From Armigeres subalbatus (lineage: Eukaryota > Arthropoda > Insecta > Diptera > Culicidae), in contig NC_085141.1 in the NCBI RefSeq assembly GCF_024139115.2, positions 33,061,242 to 33,125,241 of the forward strand: a stretch of 64,000 nt of DNA. The letters run 5' to 3'. Each line of letters opens with the position of its first letter. Positions within the stretch are counted from its first letter, which is position 1. A program made the position numbers and the translations under genes. Of the stretch, positions 22,238 to 34,504 are shown piece by piece. Below the pieces are notes generated by a model. That model was given only the letters and a program-made list of their open reading frames with translations. It was not told the DNA's origin and ran no database searches.

Positions 22238-25200
22238 ATGTCCACGGAAAAGGAGAATATTTTTGTCTTCGTGCCGAATCTGATTGGTAAGTGACTTTTT
22301 CTTCGGTTCATCTCCAATTAATGTTGAGTCCTTTCTTCGCCCTTGCATTTGATTTCCTTCGGTTTGGTTCGGTGGGTGGGTGGGTGGTTTGGTCTAAGGA
22401 TGGGTGGAGCCGAGTGGGCGAATACATATTTCCCATCTCATCGGAATGGAAGTAACAACAACAAACTGAGTACATTTTGAAGAGTGGTTCAGAAGTGCCT
22501 TGCTAATGAATGTAGTAGGTGTATTTTGTTTTTCGTCTGTCTATCTAATTTACAAGTCTTAATTAGGAAATATGTTAAGTAAATCTTAAATGATGCCTTT
22601 ACGTCAAATCTGTTCCTCTATAAACATGCTCCTATTTCGATCATATCGCTGCTGAAAATGAAAAAAAATGTGATCCACGTGCGTACACAAGTTCAAAATT
22701 TCTGCTTAACAATAAGAACTATAATATTTGGCGAAAATAAGAGATTTTTGTAAAGCTAATAAAAAAGGCGAATAAACGTTATAATATTCGCATCGCATAT
22801 CAATTTAAACAAATATATAAGCGCATTTGAACGATATGAACCACTCTGCGATGACGATTGTACTGCTGTGAGAGGGGAAGATATTGATTTTCTGTACGAC
22901 TGCGGCGTCATACGGATTCTGGAATATTGTTTATTTATGTTTCAATTCGGCCAATTTTCCTCTCCTTTGCAGGCTATGCCCGGATCGTGCTGGCGATCGT
23001 TTCGTTCTACTACATGCCTACCAACTACGTGATCGCCGGCTGGTGCTACATCGTGAGCGTCGTACTGGATGCCCTCGATGGACATGCTGCCAGACATTTC
23101 AATCAATGTAAGTGTTTGAAGGACAACGTTGCATGCGAACGCCAACCAATTGATTAATTTAATTAAAGGATAAACGGAGAAATAGTGAAAGCTTAGAAGT
23201 TGCATAACGTCGAAGGGGACTAATGCGGTTTTGCTATCTTCAGGAATTAAAATGCTTATCTCACTGATAAAGCACAATACTTCATAATGGTTCGAGATAA
23301 GCAGTTCGATTTTATAAAATTCTTGATAATTAACAGTTTTGGGTAGCATCGATCACATTTTTCACAGTAAAACATTTCAAAGGAGATTTTCGTTCTTACA
23401 ACACTTGGAAGGTGCGATGAAAGAGGTCGCCATAAGCAGGTTCCACCTGCTCGCATGCATAGGGTAATTTACAATATTTTTTGATCTCGTATGCATGTTC
23501 AGTTGAACCTCTAATAGAAAATATTATTAGGTCATTGGAAGTGGAAGAGTTAGATTTAGAATGGGATAACAGTTTTCTCCATCTTGGCTGATATTCATGT
23601 TGTTAAGTTATTTCAAATCGAACTCGCAACTAGTGATGGGCAAAACTGTTCATTCAGATGAGCGGTTCTGAAGCAAGCGTTCACTTAAATGAGCCGACTT
23701 ATTTCATTCAAAAGAACTATCAAGCCCTGGTGGTTTGACGAAACATCATTCAAATTATCGTAGTTTGAACTTCTAGTAACTTCTTGATATGCAACTTATT
23801 TCTAGTGGACTGTTTTTTCTCCGATGTTAGTAGGCTGAGACGCTTATTACAGATTTGTGCCGTTTTCTCACGCATGACCTTGAAGTACCCGTAATACAAA
23901 ATCTTTTCAAGACCAACTGATATAACCTCGGATAAATTGTTTTTATCTGCTCCCACCATAACAAGGGATTGCTAACTTTCGGAAGTGACCTCAGTGAAGC
24001 TGATTAAGCGAAAAACGTACTCTTAAAGGAACTTTTGGTTACTTGGGGCGTACCTAGCGCCTTCGTTTATGGCAGCAACTGAATCATAATATGATCTCGA
24101 AGCTTACTGATCTGTTCGTCAAACTCCTCCCATACAGACAACTAAGCTTCGACAGAAACTGTTTCTGAATTGACCTTTCCCTTTCGAACAATTTATTCTT
24201 TATTTTCAATTGACCTTTCCCGTCAAAAATTGTTTTATTGTCTCAGTCGATTCTTTGACTTATTTAGCCATATTTTTTAAGCCTCTAACTATTTTAAAAA
24301 TCGAAAACAAAACCCGAAAAAGTGTTGCACGTGTGAACCAGGCCTGAAAAATGCCGATGTTCATTCAAAGTCGAGCAAAGGTTAGGCCAATCTTGACAGC
24401 ATTTTTTGATCTGTTTTTTTTTTTAATTTTAAAAATACTTAGAGGCGTCAAAAATATGGGTTCTTTGGGAAAGTTGACCCTAAATAAAATAAAGAATCGA
24501 TTGAGCGAATAAAAATTTTCAAAGGGGAAAGGTCAATTATCGATTGATACTTGCTGTTATTTGCTGTCAGCTCCAAATCCCAGTTTTAAAAATCGAGGAT
24601 CCAGAAATACGAGAAATACTGACTGCGCTATCAGCTCGTTCATTTCGAGGCCTGAAAATGCTAAGGAGTATGTAAGAGAGTAGGAGAATATATGCTGGCT
24701 CCTGAACAAACAAACAAAATTAAGCGGCTGATCAAGTGACACAGTGTTTGTTATTTGAGCCACGGTTCATTTGAAATCCGCGGCTCAAATTTAGAGAGCC
24801 GTGGTTTGAACGGTACACTACGATGTGTTCAGAAATCCCAATCAGCTCCTGTTTCTGGAACCGTAGACTTTCAACGTGACCGGTTGCTTCGCTCAGCAGG
24901 TTGTCCAGTTCTTTAAATGTCCCCTTTGACATTCTCTTTAGATTTAGCAATCCTCGTATATGCGATTCGACAATCACACGCTTGTTTTCGTACCGATCCG
25001 TTAGAACTTTCCAAGCTTGCTGATAATTACCTTCGTTGATTATCTTCTCATCCAGTATGCCTGAAGCGGATCCAATCAGCGCTTTATCTAGGTGGTATAG
25101 TTTTAGCGCCTCCGAATCACCCGACTGCGCCATCAAGTCCTGGAAAATCGCCTTGAATTTGGGCCAATTGGAGTAATTGCCGTCGAACGTAGGTATTGGC

Positions 25201-28200
25201 GCTTTTAGCGGTTGCTGCTGGATGATGACTTGTGGTTGAGGAACGGAATAGTTCGTAGGTTCTCGAGGAGTAGAATAATTTATCATTTCCTGGACACGGT
25301 TGGACAATTCACTGTGACGATCCTCGAAGCTACAGTATATTTCGTCCTGCTCATCGGAAGCTTCGTCAGGAATTAATGCCATGATTTCGCTATGGAAGTG
25401 GCTGAACTCGGTATAGATCGCCACTAGTTTTCCTTCGTGCATTGCAGCTGGGCCAACTTCAAATTTCTCTGGTCTCGCAAGGTGAGTTGAATCCGCACAA
25501 GCTTTTGCTCGGCGTGGCTTCTTTGGCGGAACAATCCTCTCAATTTCTGCATCGTTTCCGGTGTCACTCCCTCTTCCCAAGTGAATCCATGAAATGAACC
25601 GGACGAAACAGATCTTGAGCCTTGCCCGCTTGGAGGAGGAGGCAATTGCGATTGATTCAATATCGGTACGTTTTGCGATTGCTCCTCTTGCACTTGCTTT
25701 TCTTGTACCTGCTCTCCTTGCACTTGCTTCACCGGAGAATGTTCCAGCGGCATTTTCGATATAGTCTTCAGCTACTCTTCTAAACGGCAACGTAGCCCGC
25801 GATGAATGTATTATTCGGCACTCTCAATCACCTTTTACGGAAATGTTCAAACTCTTTGTCAGGCACTCGCGGTGGATTTAGTATCCAGACTCTTAGGTTA
25901 CTCGCTCCGGAAATGCTCAAAGCTATATTTTCACCACACTATAATCGCGACGGAAAACACTGTTCTGATTCGCAACACTAACGCCGACGCAACTGTACCA
26001 CTTTGAGCAAGCACGCTCTTGATTTGTCTTGTTTGAATTTTTCAAAATGGCGTCACTTTTCGAACCACGTTCGTCTTGTTTGAATTTTTCAAAATGGCGT
26101 CATTTGTTGAACCACCGAATGGGTAGTGTAGAAAACAGTAGAAAAAGATGATTTCCGGATTCAAGATGTGTAACGTGTTCTTTCGGGATGGATTTGACCT
26201 TCCGTGTTACTGGAGACCTCTCGTGGATGGGTACCGGTCCTTCCGTTGGTAGCCTCTCGATGGCTGGATTCCGATCCGGTTCGACTGGACCAATTTATGT
26301 TCCGTAACAATGGACCATAAGACTTGGTGGAGGGTAATCGTCGTTAACTTTGGAATGACACGGAAGTGTCCTTGGATTACGATTCCCTTGGATGGATGGA
26401 TCTTCGGAAGTGGACTGTATTAATAAAGACCGGTTCGAATTAATTAACACATTAACACTTAATTCTACTTTATTTTTGAAAACGCTCTACACTGTTCGAG
26501 ATCTTATACGCGACTGTACTTCGTTCCAAATTTTCCGCTCGCACGCTCTCGTTCGCCGGCCGGCTTAATAGCATTGCGGGTCGCTGTCTTCTCAAAGTCG
26601 ACGCTGCGTCAATATTGGGCATCGCTGCTGTGACGAACGGAACAAGGTGCGATGGAGCACATTTGTAAAAAAAATGATTGCGAAGTCTTTTTCTCATGCT
26701 AAAAGTCTACTACTTTGATTGGCTGTTGAACTATGCTCCTAAACCAATTTTCAGTGGAAAAATGTTTTTTCTTATAATTCAATATATATGTTTTCGTGTC
26801 CTATTGATACTGGACCCTAATTTTCAGTTTGAAATGTTGGTCCTTTGGCGTAGAAGTGCGTGGAATGTGTCATAATGCCATTTGGGATTACGAGCTGAAC
26901 AGCCCGGGGCCATTTGGCATGACGACCGTTTGGCATAGTAAAGAAAAAATAGTCAATGATTTTAGGGCCTTTTGGCATAACGACCATACGGCTTATGACC
27001 ATTTAGTGTAGAAATTGAAAGAATTATAAAAACCCTAGCCAGAAGCTCGCTTTACAAGAGTCATCTGTCTTATTGCCTTATTCTGGGCATATGCGTGTTT
27101 TCAATAAGTGATTTTCTTTTTCGCATAATTCAGGGTAAATTCGTGATTGAAATGAAGAAACAATGTACTAATTTGCCTTATTCCTTAAAAATGCGATTTA
27201 AAAAGAAAAATCTAATGCATGCTTAGAATGAACGAATGATCTACTCATAAGAATTCTTCTAAGCAAATGCGTGCATGCTTTCTCGTTATAAACAGAAATT
27301 GTGTGCTTTAAAAGATGGAATCATCTGCTCAATTGTCTTATTTCGATCCTATGCGTAGAAAAGAAATCATATAAGCTTCGACTTTTTTGTTCTTATGAAA
27401 AATGGGTCTAGTCTTCTGTCTTTTTCCGGAAAAAGCCGTACTTTGAAGAAGGGGCCATCTACTCTTTTGCCTCATTCCGGGAAAATGCATGCTTTTAAAG
27501 AAGGAGTTATATACACTATCAAAAATCCACACTATTTTATTGGCAAAAATCCATAGATTTTAGTTATGATCAGAGGCGCATCCCCGTTTCGAGTCGTGGG
27601 TAGGACAAATAGGAAATGCCGATTTGGGCAATAATTCTGGTAGCATTGAGCGATTCTCAGGTGTTACAAAACTATTGTGTTACTTACATCCGTTAGCACA
27701 AATAATGATTTTGGACTAATCACTGGAAGCAAAGCACTCTTCAACAGTCGAGATTTCACGTTTCACGTTCTTGTGAATGCTGGAGGAAAAAGGATGGTAG
27801 TTGGGACACCTATACTTAAGAAAGGAGCAGAGAACTCTTCGTCCTCTCATCAGTGCCACGGGAGGTTTTGGAACTGTTAGTGTGAAAGTTGTAACGGTAG
27901 GAATCGTTTTGGTAGAACATGAAACACAGAAAGAACTAAGGCATACAGAATAGGAAAGGGCGAGTCTGTGATCGAACCCATGATCTCCTGCTCATAGGCA
28001 GAAACGATAGCCACTAGACCACCGACCAATTTGGGCAACAGTTCTGGTATTAAAAAATCGATGCAAATTTTACCTATACTGCCCCTGAAAGCATAACTGT
28101 ACCATGTTTATATAAAATCCATTTCAATATGGAGAAGTTATGCTTTCAATATAATAAATTCTAAAAATAATCAGATCTTAGAACTTCTTGCAGCCAGAAT

Positions 28201-30532
28201 ATTTATATAATTTGAGAAAATTGCCTTTTTAGTACAAATATTGCTTTTGCATTATTGATTATCGATCATATTTACCAGCTTCCAGAAGAAGTCACCGGAC
28301 ACAGAAATTTAAAAATATATTTAATGGTTTCAATCATTTTTTTCAACTGCTAGGATTTCATATTACCTTCAGGATCTAGCGATCCAAAGCAAACTACCAA
28401 AAAATCGCATGATCGTCGAAGAATCTGTTTTCGGAGATCAGAATCCTTTATGGATCAGATTTAGAGTGGTCTTCGGAATGTTTCTGGTTCCTCAGATTTC
28501 AATAGCTCTTTTGAGGTTTGAAGAAGACTTTTTCCGCAGGCTTCTAATAATCCATTCAATCGCATGATTGTTTAAAGCATTATCATAACTTCTAAAATAT
28601 TTGATTAATCGCATTTGCAGATTTCAACAACTTCTATTTCAACTCTGCAAGACATCTTTGAGTGCTTTAGGGATTTTAAAAAGTGCCTGAAGTCCTAAAT
28701 AACAATCAGTAGTTTATTGCTCTACGAAAACATCTATAACTATTGCTTGGACTCTGATTAACTTTAAAATCACCGTCTGCTAACACACAAATTCTTGCCA
28801 TCCAATGACTTCATATGTTCTTCCAACAATCATGGGTAGGACAATCCTTTGACTGTCCTACCCAGGAAAATTCATGCGTAGGACATGTCCTACCTGTCCC
28901 ACCCACTCCCGGCGCCACTGGTTATGATGTATTTTTGCGCAATAATTTGATTTATGTGTGGATCCATATCGATTATAATAGGATGGTTCTATTGCAAAAA
29001 TCTATAATCGCGACACATATACTTTATGTAGTTATTTTTAGCAGTGTACTCTTAAGCAATTTTTCCGGGAAAATGCGTACTTTTGAAGAAGGAATATTGT
29101 CAAGACTTCTACTCTTTTGCCTTTTTCCGGTTAAATGCATACTTTTAAAAAAGAAGTCATCTACTTTTTTGGCTTATTCCGAGCAAATGCGTGCTTTTAA
29201 ATAAGGAGTCATGTACTCTTTCGCCTCACTCCGGGTAAATACATACTTCGGAAAATGAAAATCATTTATTTACACAATTCACTTTTTTGTCGAATGGTCG
29301 TTAAGTCAAACATATGCCCATTGTATTTGATTCGATTTTTCAACGATTATGCCAAATGATCATTCATGCCAAACGGCCTCGAAGTACCCAACAGATTATG
29401 CAGATTATGATCTTTGACGAACTCATTTTCTAATGGAAGATCAGGAATAACTAAATTGTGGACTCGGAATCAAACGATAAACGAAACTAAATAAACTTAA
29501 AGAAAATTATTTTGAGCTTTTTGGTGGAATGTCATATGACGAGTTTGTATAATCCCATTTAATTCCACCACTTAATTGTACCTTGACAGATACGTATTTC
29601 AACCTCAACAGTAAGGTCGTCTTCAGTGTCTCGTACTTGACTCGACTCGAGTCGAGGTCGAAATACGTGTCTGTCAAGGTACAATTAAGTGGTGGAATTA
29701 AATGGGATTGTACAAACTTGTCTTATGACAAGTAAATAAACTTGATTAAACATGTCTGTACAAGGGAAAAGAAAGATTTAAAAAAGAGTAACATCTTTCA
29801 TAATAGTACTAGACAGCTTATCGAAATCTGTTTTATTATTCAAGATAATCAAAAATACTTTCTCTCTGTTTTTAGCGACAAAGTTCGGCGCCATGCTCGA
29901 CCAGTTGACCGACCGTTGCGGAACAATGGGTTTGTTGGTAACCCTCAGCTACTTCTACCCGAAGTACATGTTCTGGTTCCAGATGTCGATGGCTATCGAT
30001 GTTGCCTGTCACTGGTTCTATCTGCACACGTATGTTCTGCGATGGTTTTGACCTACCTTCGGTTGGATTTAACAAATCTTTTCTTGTTTTATAGAACTGT
30101 TCTGCAGGGCAAAACTTCGCACAAGTTCATCGATATGTCTGGTAATCCAATTATGCGAGTGTACTACACCAACCGAACTGTTCTCGGCTTCATGTGCTTG
30201 TTTAACGAATTGTTCTATGCGGCTTTGTACCTGTTGCATTTCACACCGGGACCAATTAGTAAGTATCTGGCTTGTACCATATTAGGATTCATGATTATCT
30301 TAATGTGCAGTACTGGACCATCATAACTACATTTATGCTCACATTTTCCATGTCCGCAGTCTTCGGTATTTCGTCGTTCAAATTGCTGGCGATGTTCTCT
30401 GCCCCGGTGGCTATCGTCAAAACAGCCATTTCTGTGATCCATGGATACGTTGCCAGCATGAATATCGGCGTGATCGATGTGGCCGAACGCGAAGCTCAGC
30501 GGGAACGGGAAGCCGCCAAAAAGCCACAGTAA
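22238..30532 (+). CDS. Pis: Phosphatidylinositol synthase (CDP-diacylglycerol--inositol 3-phosphatidyltransferase)
   Basis: Five coding exons: 22238-22286, 22973-23107, 29876-30029, 30095-30258 and 30360-30532. All introns are GT-AG, and the joined frame is 224 residues, the usual size for the family. The enzyme condenses CDP-diacylglycerol with myo-inositol to phosphatidylinositol in the ER membrane. The CDP-alcohol phosphotransferase signature is complete: D-x2-DG-x2-AR (VVLDALDGHAARHFNQ), then G-x3-D-x3-D (FGAMLDQLTDR) in exon 3. Hydrophobic membrane segments follow (IVLAIVSFYYM, GLLVTLSYFY, VLGFMCLFNELFYAALYLL, LLAMFSAPVAIVKTAI). The C-terminus is charged (EREAQREREAAKKPQ). Intron 2 is 6,768 nt, full of transposon remnants, and splits the catalytic signature after Q. 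For the last exon I chose the acceptor at 30358-30359; an earlier one at 30309-30310 breaks the frame. Confidence 0.95.
24168..24540. repeat. MITE-like inverted repeat in Pis intron 2
   Basis: aattgacctttccc near 24206 (with a partial duplicate near 24172) and the following 80 bp recur, diverged and inverted, at 24424-24540, ending in ggggaaaggtcaatta. The centre, about 24303-24423, is unrelated. Old, non-coding. Confidence 0.55.
24826..26310 (-). mobile_element. BEL/Pao retrotransposon fragment with gag (DUF1759-type)
   Basis: Minus-strand gag starts at 25753 or just upstream. It has a Gln/Glu-rich N-terminus (KQVQGEQVQEKQVQEEQSQ) that changes frame near 25.43 kb. Then comes a Pao-type gag core: IPTFDGNYSNWPKFKAIF, LYHLDKALIGSASGIL, then NYQQAWKVLTDRYENKRVIV and SHIRGLLNL. 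The match breaks off near 24826, so protease, RT and integrase are absent. Upstream, 25800-26310 probably contains 5' leader and LTR sequence, including a 47-bp-spaced duplication of gtcttgtttgaatttttcaa (26025 and 26072). It is a truncated, inactive copy lying antisense in Pis intron 2. Confidence 0.75.
27621..28048 (-). mobile_element. tRNA-derived SINE-like insertion
   Basis: Imperfect direct repeats of about 22 bp flank it: gatttgggcaataattctgg at 27621, aatttgggcaacagttctgg at 28027. Read on the minus strand, the 5' end at about 28026 begins with a tRNA-like head: box A around GGTGGTCTAGTGGCTATCG and box B GGGTTCGATCACAG. The body has no ORF. The flanking repeats have diverged, so the insertion is old. 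Confidence 0.5.
28050..29040. other. Pis intron DNA without recognised content
   Basis: AT-rich. Around 28838-28895 a short GTCCTACCCA motif is repeated. No coding, RNA or TIR structure could be supported. Confidence 0.3.
29508..29735. repeat. Foldback element with about 85-bp arms
   Basis: The left arm (with ccacttaattgtaccttgac and agatacgtatttcaacctc) returns inverted at about 29650-29735 with few mismatches. The centre carries gactcgactcgagtcgag, itself palindromic. A solo left arm of the same family lies at 60035-60180. The element lies 140 bp before Pis exon 3. Confidence 0.75.
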
Positions 30533-31357
30533 GGTGACATCTGTGCGCACCGCGCACTGTGAATACAATTGATGGTTCGTATTATGCTACTACGTCCCTA
30601 TCGACGGTACTTCTTCCTCCTCAGTGTCAATCCATTGGAATTAAACCATCGTATCTATATCTAGTTTGTATCTGAATATAGTTGGGCGAAGAATATTCGT
30701 TAAAGGGCAGATGAATTAGGTATCTTTTTATGGGTTCATTGTTGTAGTAGCAAATGTAGTTGTAAATTATCGAATTTGTGAAACAGGTTCATTTAGTCGC
30801 TAAGATGACTATCACAAACAGAATCCCATATACCAAATGTATAGTAAACTAAATGACAATTCAGTATCCTTTTGATCTAACGTGGAAAAGTCTCGCCATT
30901 TTGATATTGATCTAAGCAGTCGTACAATTGTCATTGATATTCGAGTGTGAAATATTTTATAGTGGATTGAGCTTAGTAGGCTCTATTCCAAATTAATTGC
31001 CCAAAACCAGAAAATTCAAATTCATCAAAACCTATCAGAAAGAAAAATCTAATCGTATTTTATATTAAAAATGGTGTACCGTAGAAAAACAATGCACACA
31101 TGAGCACTCAGCTTTATCATTCCACATATAGAGGAAAAATCGGAGAGGTGGTTAATAATAGAACATGTTGAAACAGTATCCCGTGCAATACATCCTTAAG
31201 GACAAGCCTCCTGGAATCCAAAATTAAATTTACTCGCGTTTTCAAGAGCATACCACTAAACACATACTACTAACTACTAAATACGGAAGCAACATACAAC
31301 TCTGTCGTTTTCATCATTTTTTCATGCAAGCTGCGACGCAACAAAAAAACAAATAAA
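30533..31357 (+). other. Presumed Pis 3' UTR
   Basis: The sequence after the Pis stop has no other gene. AATAAA at 31352-31357 is a candidate polyadenylation signal and would give a 3' UTR of about 0.8 kb. This is a weak motif; other AT-rich variants occur nearer. Confidence 0.35.
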
Positions 31358-31799
31358 AAGATAACAGTTGATCGTATTGAGTGGTGTGCTTTTTAACACA
31401 CGAGTGAATTTAGTCGTGGATTCTGGGAGGTTCGTCCTTAACTGTAAAATTATAAAAAAAACACGTGAGACTATTGAGAATGTTCGAGGAAGGTTATGCC
31501 AGTTGAAAAAGAAAGATTTTCACAATAGTATCCATTTGTAAACCTGATGTCCGTGCGCTGTCCGCGGTATAACTAGGGACGCAATCTGAAACATTGCAGA
31601 GTAGTTTTGTGAGTAAATCGATGTTGCACGTAACTTATTTTCCACCGTACATGTGTGGATAGAAACAAAACAAAAATGAGAAGTAATTAATTAGTTAATT
31701 CATTAGGAAATGTGTAGAGAAATTCCAATTGTCTATAATTGCCATTTTGTATAATATTTCCAGAAAGTGTTGGTAGTCGGTAGATGCGTAAAAATACAA

Positions 31800-32079
31800 T
31801 AATGGTGTGTACAATTAAGTTGGCCAAGGATGATTCTGGGGTTTTTGAGGTACACAATGTGTCGGTCCAAAATATAATTGTGATTCATTCTTTGGATACA
31901 ATTGAATAATTTCTCCAGTTGTCTTTGCGAGCAAAGGCGTAGGATTGCCAATACGGTAATGTCGAGTTCGGTTCTTGATCCGGTCTAAGATGTTTTCGGG
32001 TGGGAAACATTTTCGATTCCCTGGACATAGTGTATCCATTGCAATGTACTTGTACATGTACTTGCCACACAGGATACAT
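31800..32079 (-). pseudogene. Coding-like repeat fragment related to 7.3 kb
   Basis: Overlapping minus-strand frames. One contains AMDTLCPGNRKCFPPENIL and then NRTRHYRIGNPTPLLA. It aligns with the plus-strand frame starting at 7319. The frame breaks and shows no full domain, so I treat it as the remnant of a repeated protein-coding element of unknown type. Confidence 0.35.
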
Positions 32080-32461
32080 ACATATGCAGTGGCGGGAATA
32101 GAAAAGCTTTCAATTAATTGCTGAGGAAATTGAGCTTGATCTTAAGCTTGATGACCGTATAATTCATAGTTGTTTTCAATTAATTACTGAGGAAATGCTG
32201 AATAAGTTGAAAAATAATGTTCCTGTTCTGGCAACCTTGCCAGACGGCGTAGCGTCACTTAAACTTAAAAGTGGCAGTTCGAAAATTAAAAAATCACCCA
32301 GTCATATGAATGGCTGGTGCTACCCAGCAAATCCAATAGGACATCGATGGAAAATGATTCGATATCTTTTTTTTTTGTTAAATATCTTGGCTGTGCATAT
32401 GCACAGCACATGTTTCGAAATGGACAAATTGATATGAAATTTGCGAAAAAGAATCCACGTG

Positions 32462-32525
32462 TCTTGGAGGGACTCGAACCCTCAACCTCCTACTTTCTAG
32501 ATAGGCGTGATAATCAAGTGTCGGT
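32462..32525 (-). tRNA. tRNA-like head (inverted copy)
   Basis: The minus strand has a box B GGTTCGAGTCC with T arm GAGGG..CCCTC, and an anticodon arm CCTAT CTAGAAA GTAGG with AGA at the anticodon position. The 5' part diverges from the copy at 32866. Probably a SINE-type pseudo-tRNA rather than a tRNA gene. Confidence 0.4.
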
Positions 32526-32865
32526 CTTTCACCGTCATTAGTCGTCTGAGTACACGCGACCGCTTACGTAAGGCAATCAAACTCATCAAATGCTTTAGCC
32601 AAGCAAGCCTTTGGCACAGCAGAGTGCGATTGATTCGCATTCTATACCAGTCCGCCCAGCCTGTTGTTGGGGGCATGGAGTGCGATCCTCTCGTTTAATA
32701 AACAATGTGCACTCGCTTGACTGTGGATATACAACAGTAAAGCACATGTGGAGATTGGACAAATCAAGCATCTGAAAGATATTCAATTTGCAAAACAGAG
32801 AGCTAACCGCGGTGGAGGTTGGTACTTGGATTCCGATGGCTTTTCCACAAACGTGACCTTTAAGT

Positions 32866-32937
32866 GGCCTTGTTATGTAGGGGTTATCACGCCTATCTAG
32901 AGAGTAGGAGGTTGAGGGTTCGAGTCCCTCCAAGACT
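32866..32937 (+). tRNA. tRNA-like head with AGA at the anticodon position
   Basis: It folds as a cloverleaf: acceptor GGCCTTG with CAAGACT (one mismatch), anticodon stem CCTAT..GTAGG, T arm GAGGG TTCGAGT CCCTC. Box A (TGTAGGGGTTATCACGCC) and box B are good. The inverted partner at 32462-32525 and the shared flank argue for a tRNA-derived dispersed repeat. Confidence 0.45.
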
Positions 32938-32999
32938 CGTGGATTCTTTTTCGCAAATTTCATATCAATTTGTCCATTTCGAGACATGTGGTGTCCCAA

Positions 33000-34504
33000 C
33001 AAACAACGGCAAGCTACAAATAAGCATCTAAGTTGAATTATTGTTTATTTGTAATCTTCATAGCTGAATAAAATGGATGCTGAATAATTCGTTAGACAGA
33101 TTTCATCTCAGCATTTGATGCAACTAATATTCGATTTGGCCTATTTATTTGTTTACCACCTTTATTTGAGGTCGAACTAACGTTTTAGTTTTATCACATT
33201 TCAGTACATTGGGAAGTTTATCAATGTGTTGAACTAATGATTTTCAAAATTCTCTGTTCGACTATGATGTAATTCTCTGAAAGGGTGGTCGAAATTAGTT
33301 TGAATAGTAGATTAATAAACAAGCATTAGACATCCTTCTTAACCATTGGATTTCACCTTTACCGGATCTATCGCACAGTGGAAGAAAACATTATAATATA
33401 GTTTATGCTTTTTCCGTTTGAAAGAAAATCGCGATGGCTTGAATTGATGATATTTGGATAGGAAAATAATAATTCATTTTCAAGACATTGTTGGATTAAT
33501 TGTCAAGAACACTCAGGCTTTTTATATTCATGGGGAAATACATAATTGTTTCGTGATACATAATTAATTCCTGAGCTAGGTATAAAGATGTTGAAGATTA
33601 TAACGAACAAAATTGTTGGAGCAATGAAGAAAATTCATGCAGTTGTTGTATAAAGTTGTGCGGAAATGAACACAATAAAAAATCATAAAAAATCTACCAT
33701 ATTGCATGTCTGTTATAGATTTCCTGTGTACTAGTTGTTTTTCTATATGTAAATAAATGTCGATATGTGTAGTTATTTTCTCGCTGCATGTGTGGTATTG
33801 ATGGCACAATCATATCGCAACCGGTTATTCAGAAATTCCGAGCAAGGTCGAACATAAAATCATTAAATTTTCATGAACCCCATCGTTGGAGACGAATTTT
33901 ATTTTATCGTTTTGACATTATTTTCTTATATTTTCCCCCAGTGTTGAATGGTTATTACTGGCTGAACAATGGTTGAAATAAAAATCTTGTACAGTTATTA
34001 ACAAACTGTTGTTTAACAGATTGACTTGTTGATTAAGAGTCCAATTATGATTCATATTCAGCCATACGATTATTTATGTTTTGCATTGAGTAAGCCATAA
34101 CTTACAAATCAAGGATGGCGCGGATGGCAACGTTACCGGCGGATGATCAAATGTCAGCAGTTCGAGACCCGATTTAGGAAAATTTTAAAATGATTATATG
34201 AAAATAGCAATTGCAATGAACGTATTGGAGATCTTGATGATGCTACTCTCAATGCGTTATTATTTTCGAAGAATTTACATGTAGCTGAATTAAGGCTAAG
34301 TAAAATGCTTATTAAAGGTTTTACGAATCAGGTAATAAAGTTGTTTTTCAAAACGAGATGTTATAGCTGTATAACTTCTCCAGAATTGTGTGAACAATGC
34401 CTGAACAGAAGTTGCGATAAGAAATAGTACAGACATAATTCAACACAGTGCTGAACTGAATCATCACACTGATGTTAGTTAAACTAGTGAATGTTTGTTG
34501 GGGT
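33000..34504. other. Non-coding stretch inside the inverted-repeat region
   Basis: AT-rich. Only short open frames without recognisable features. Around 34115-34170 a short block with gcagttcgagaccc has a box-B flavour but no cloverleaf. Confidence 0.3.

Larger units (their letters stand above)
26870..29375. repeat. Decayed minisatellite bounded by TTTGGCAT motifs
   Basis: Both edges (26870-27005 and 29290-29375) carry tandem-like TTTGGCATAACGACC blocks. Inside, at 27050-27510 and 29045-29250, a unit of roughly 50 bp recurs imperfectly with the themes tcatctactcttttgcctta, ttccgggaaaatgcgtgctt and ttaaagaagga. The two halves are separated by unrelated DNA that includes a SINE-like insertion. 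Similar TTTGGCAT blocks occur near 60.7 kb. Confidence 0.5.

Noticed and set aside
22942..23349. Minus-strand frame overlapping Pis exon 2
   Set aside because: A shadow of the conserved plus-strand exon; it continues into intron sequence without features.
30311..30532. Pis last exon starting after the cag at 30308-30310
   Set aside because: That junction gives the wrong phase and stops soon after; the acceptor at 30358-30359 keeps the frame and the family sequence.
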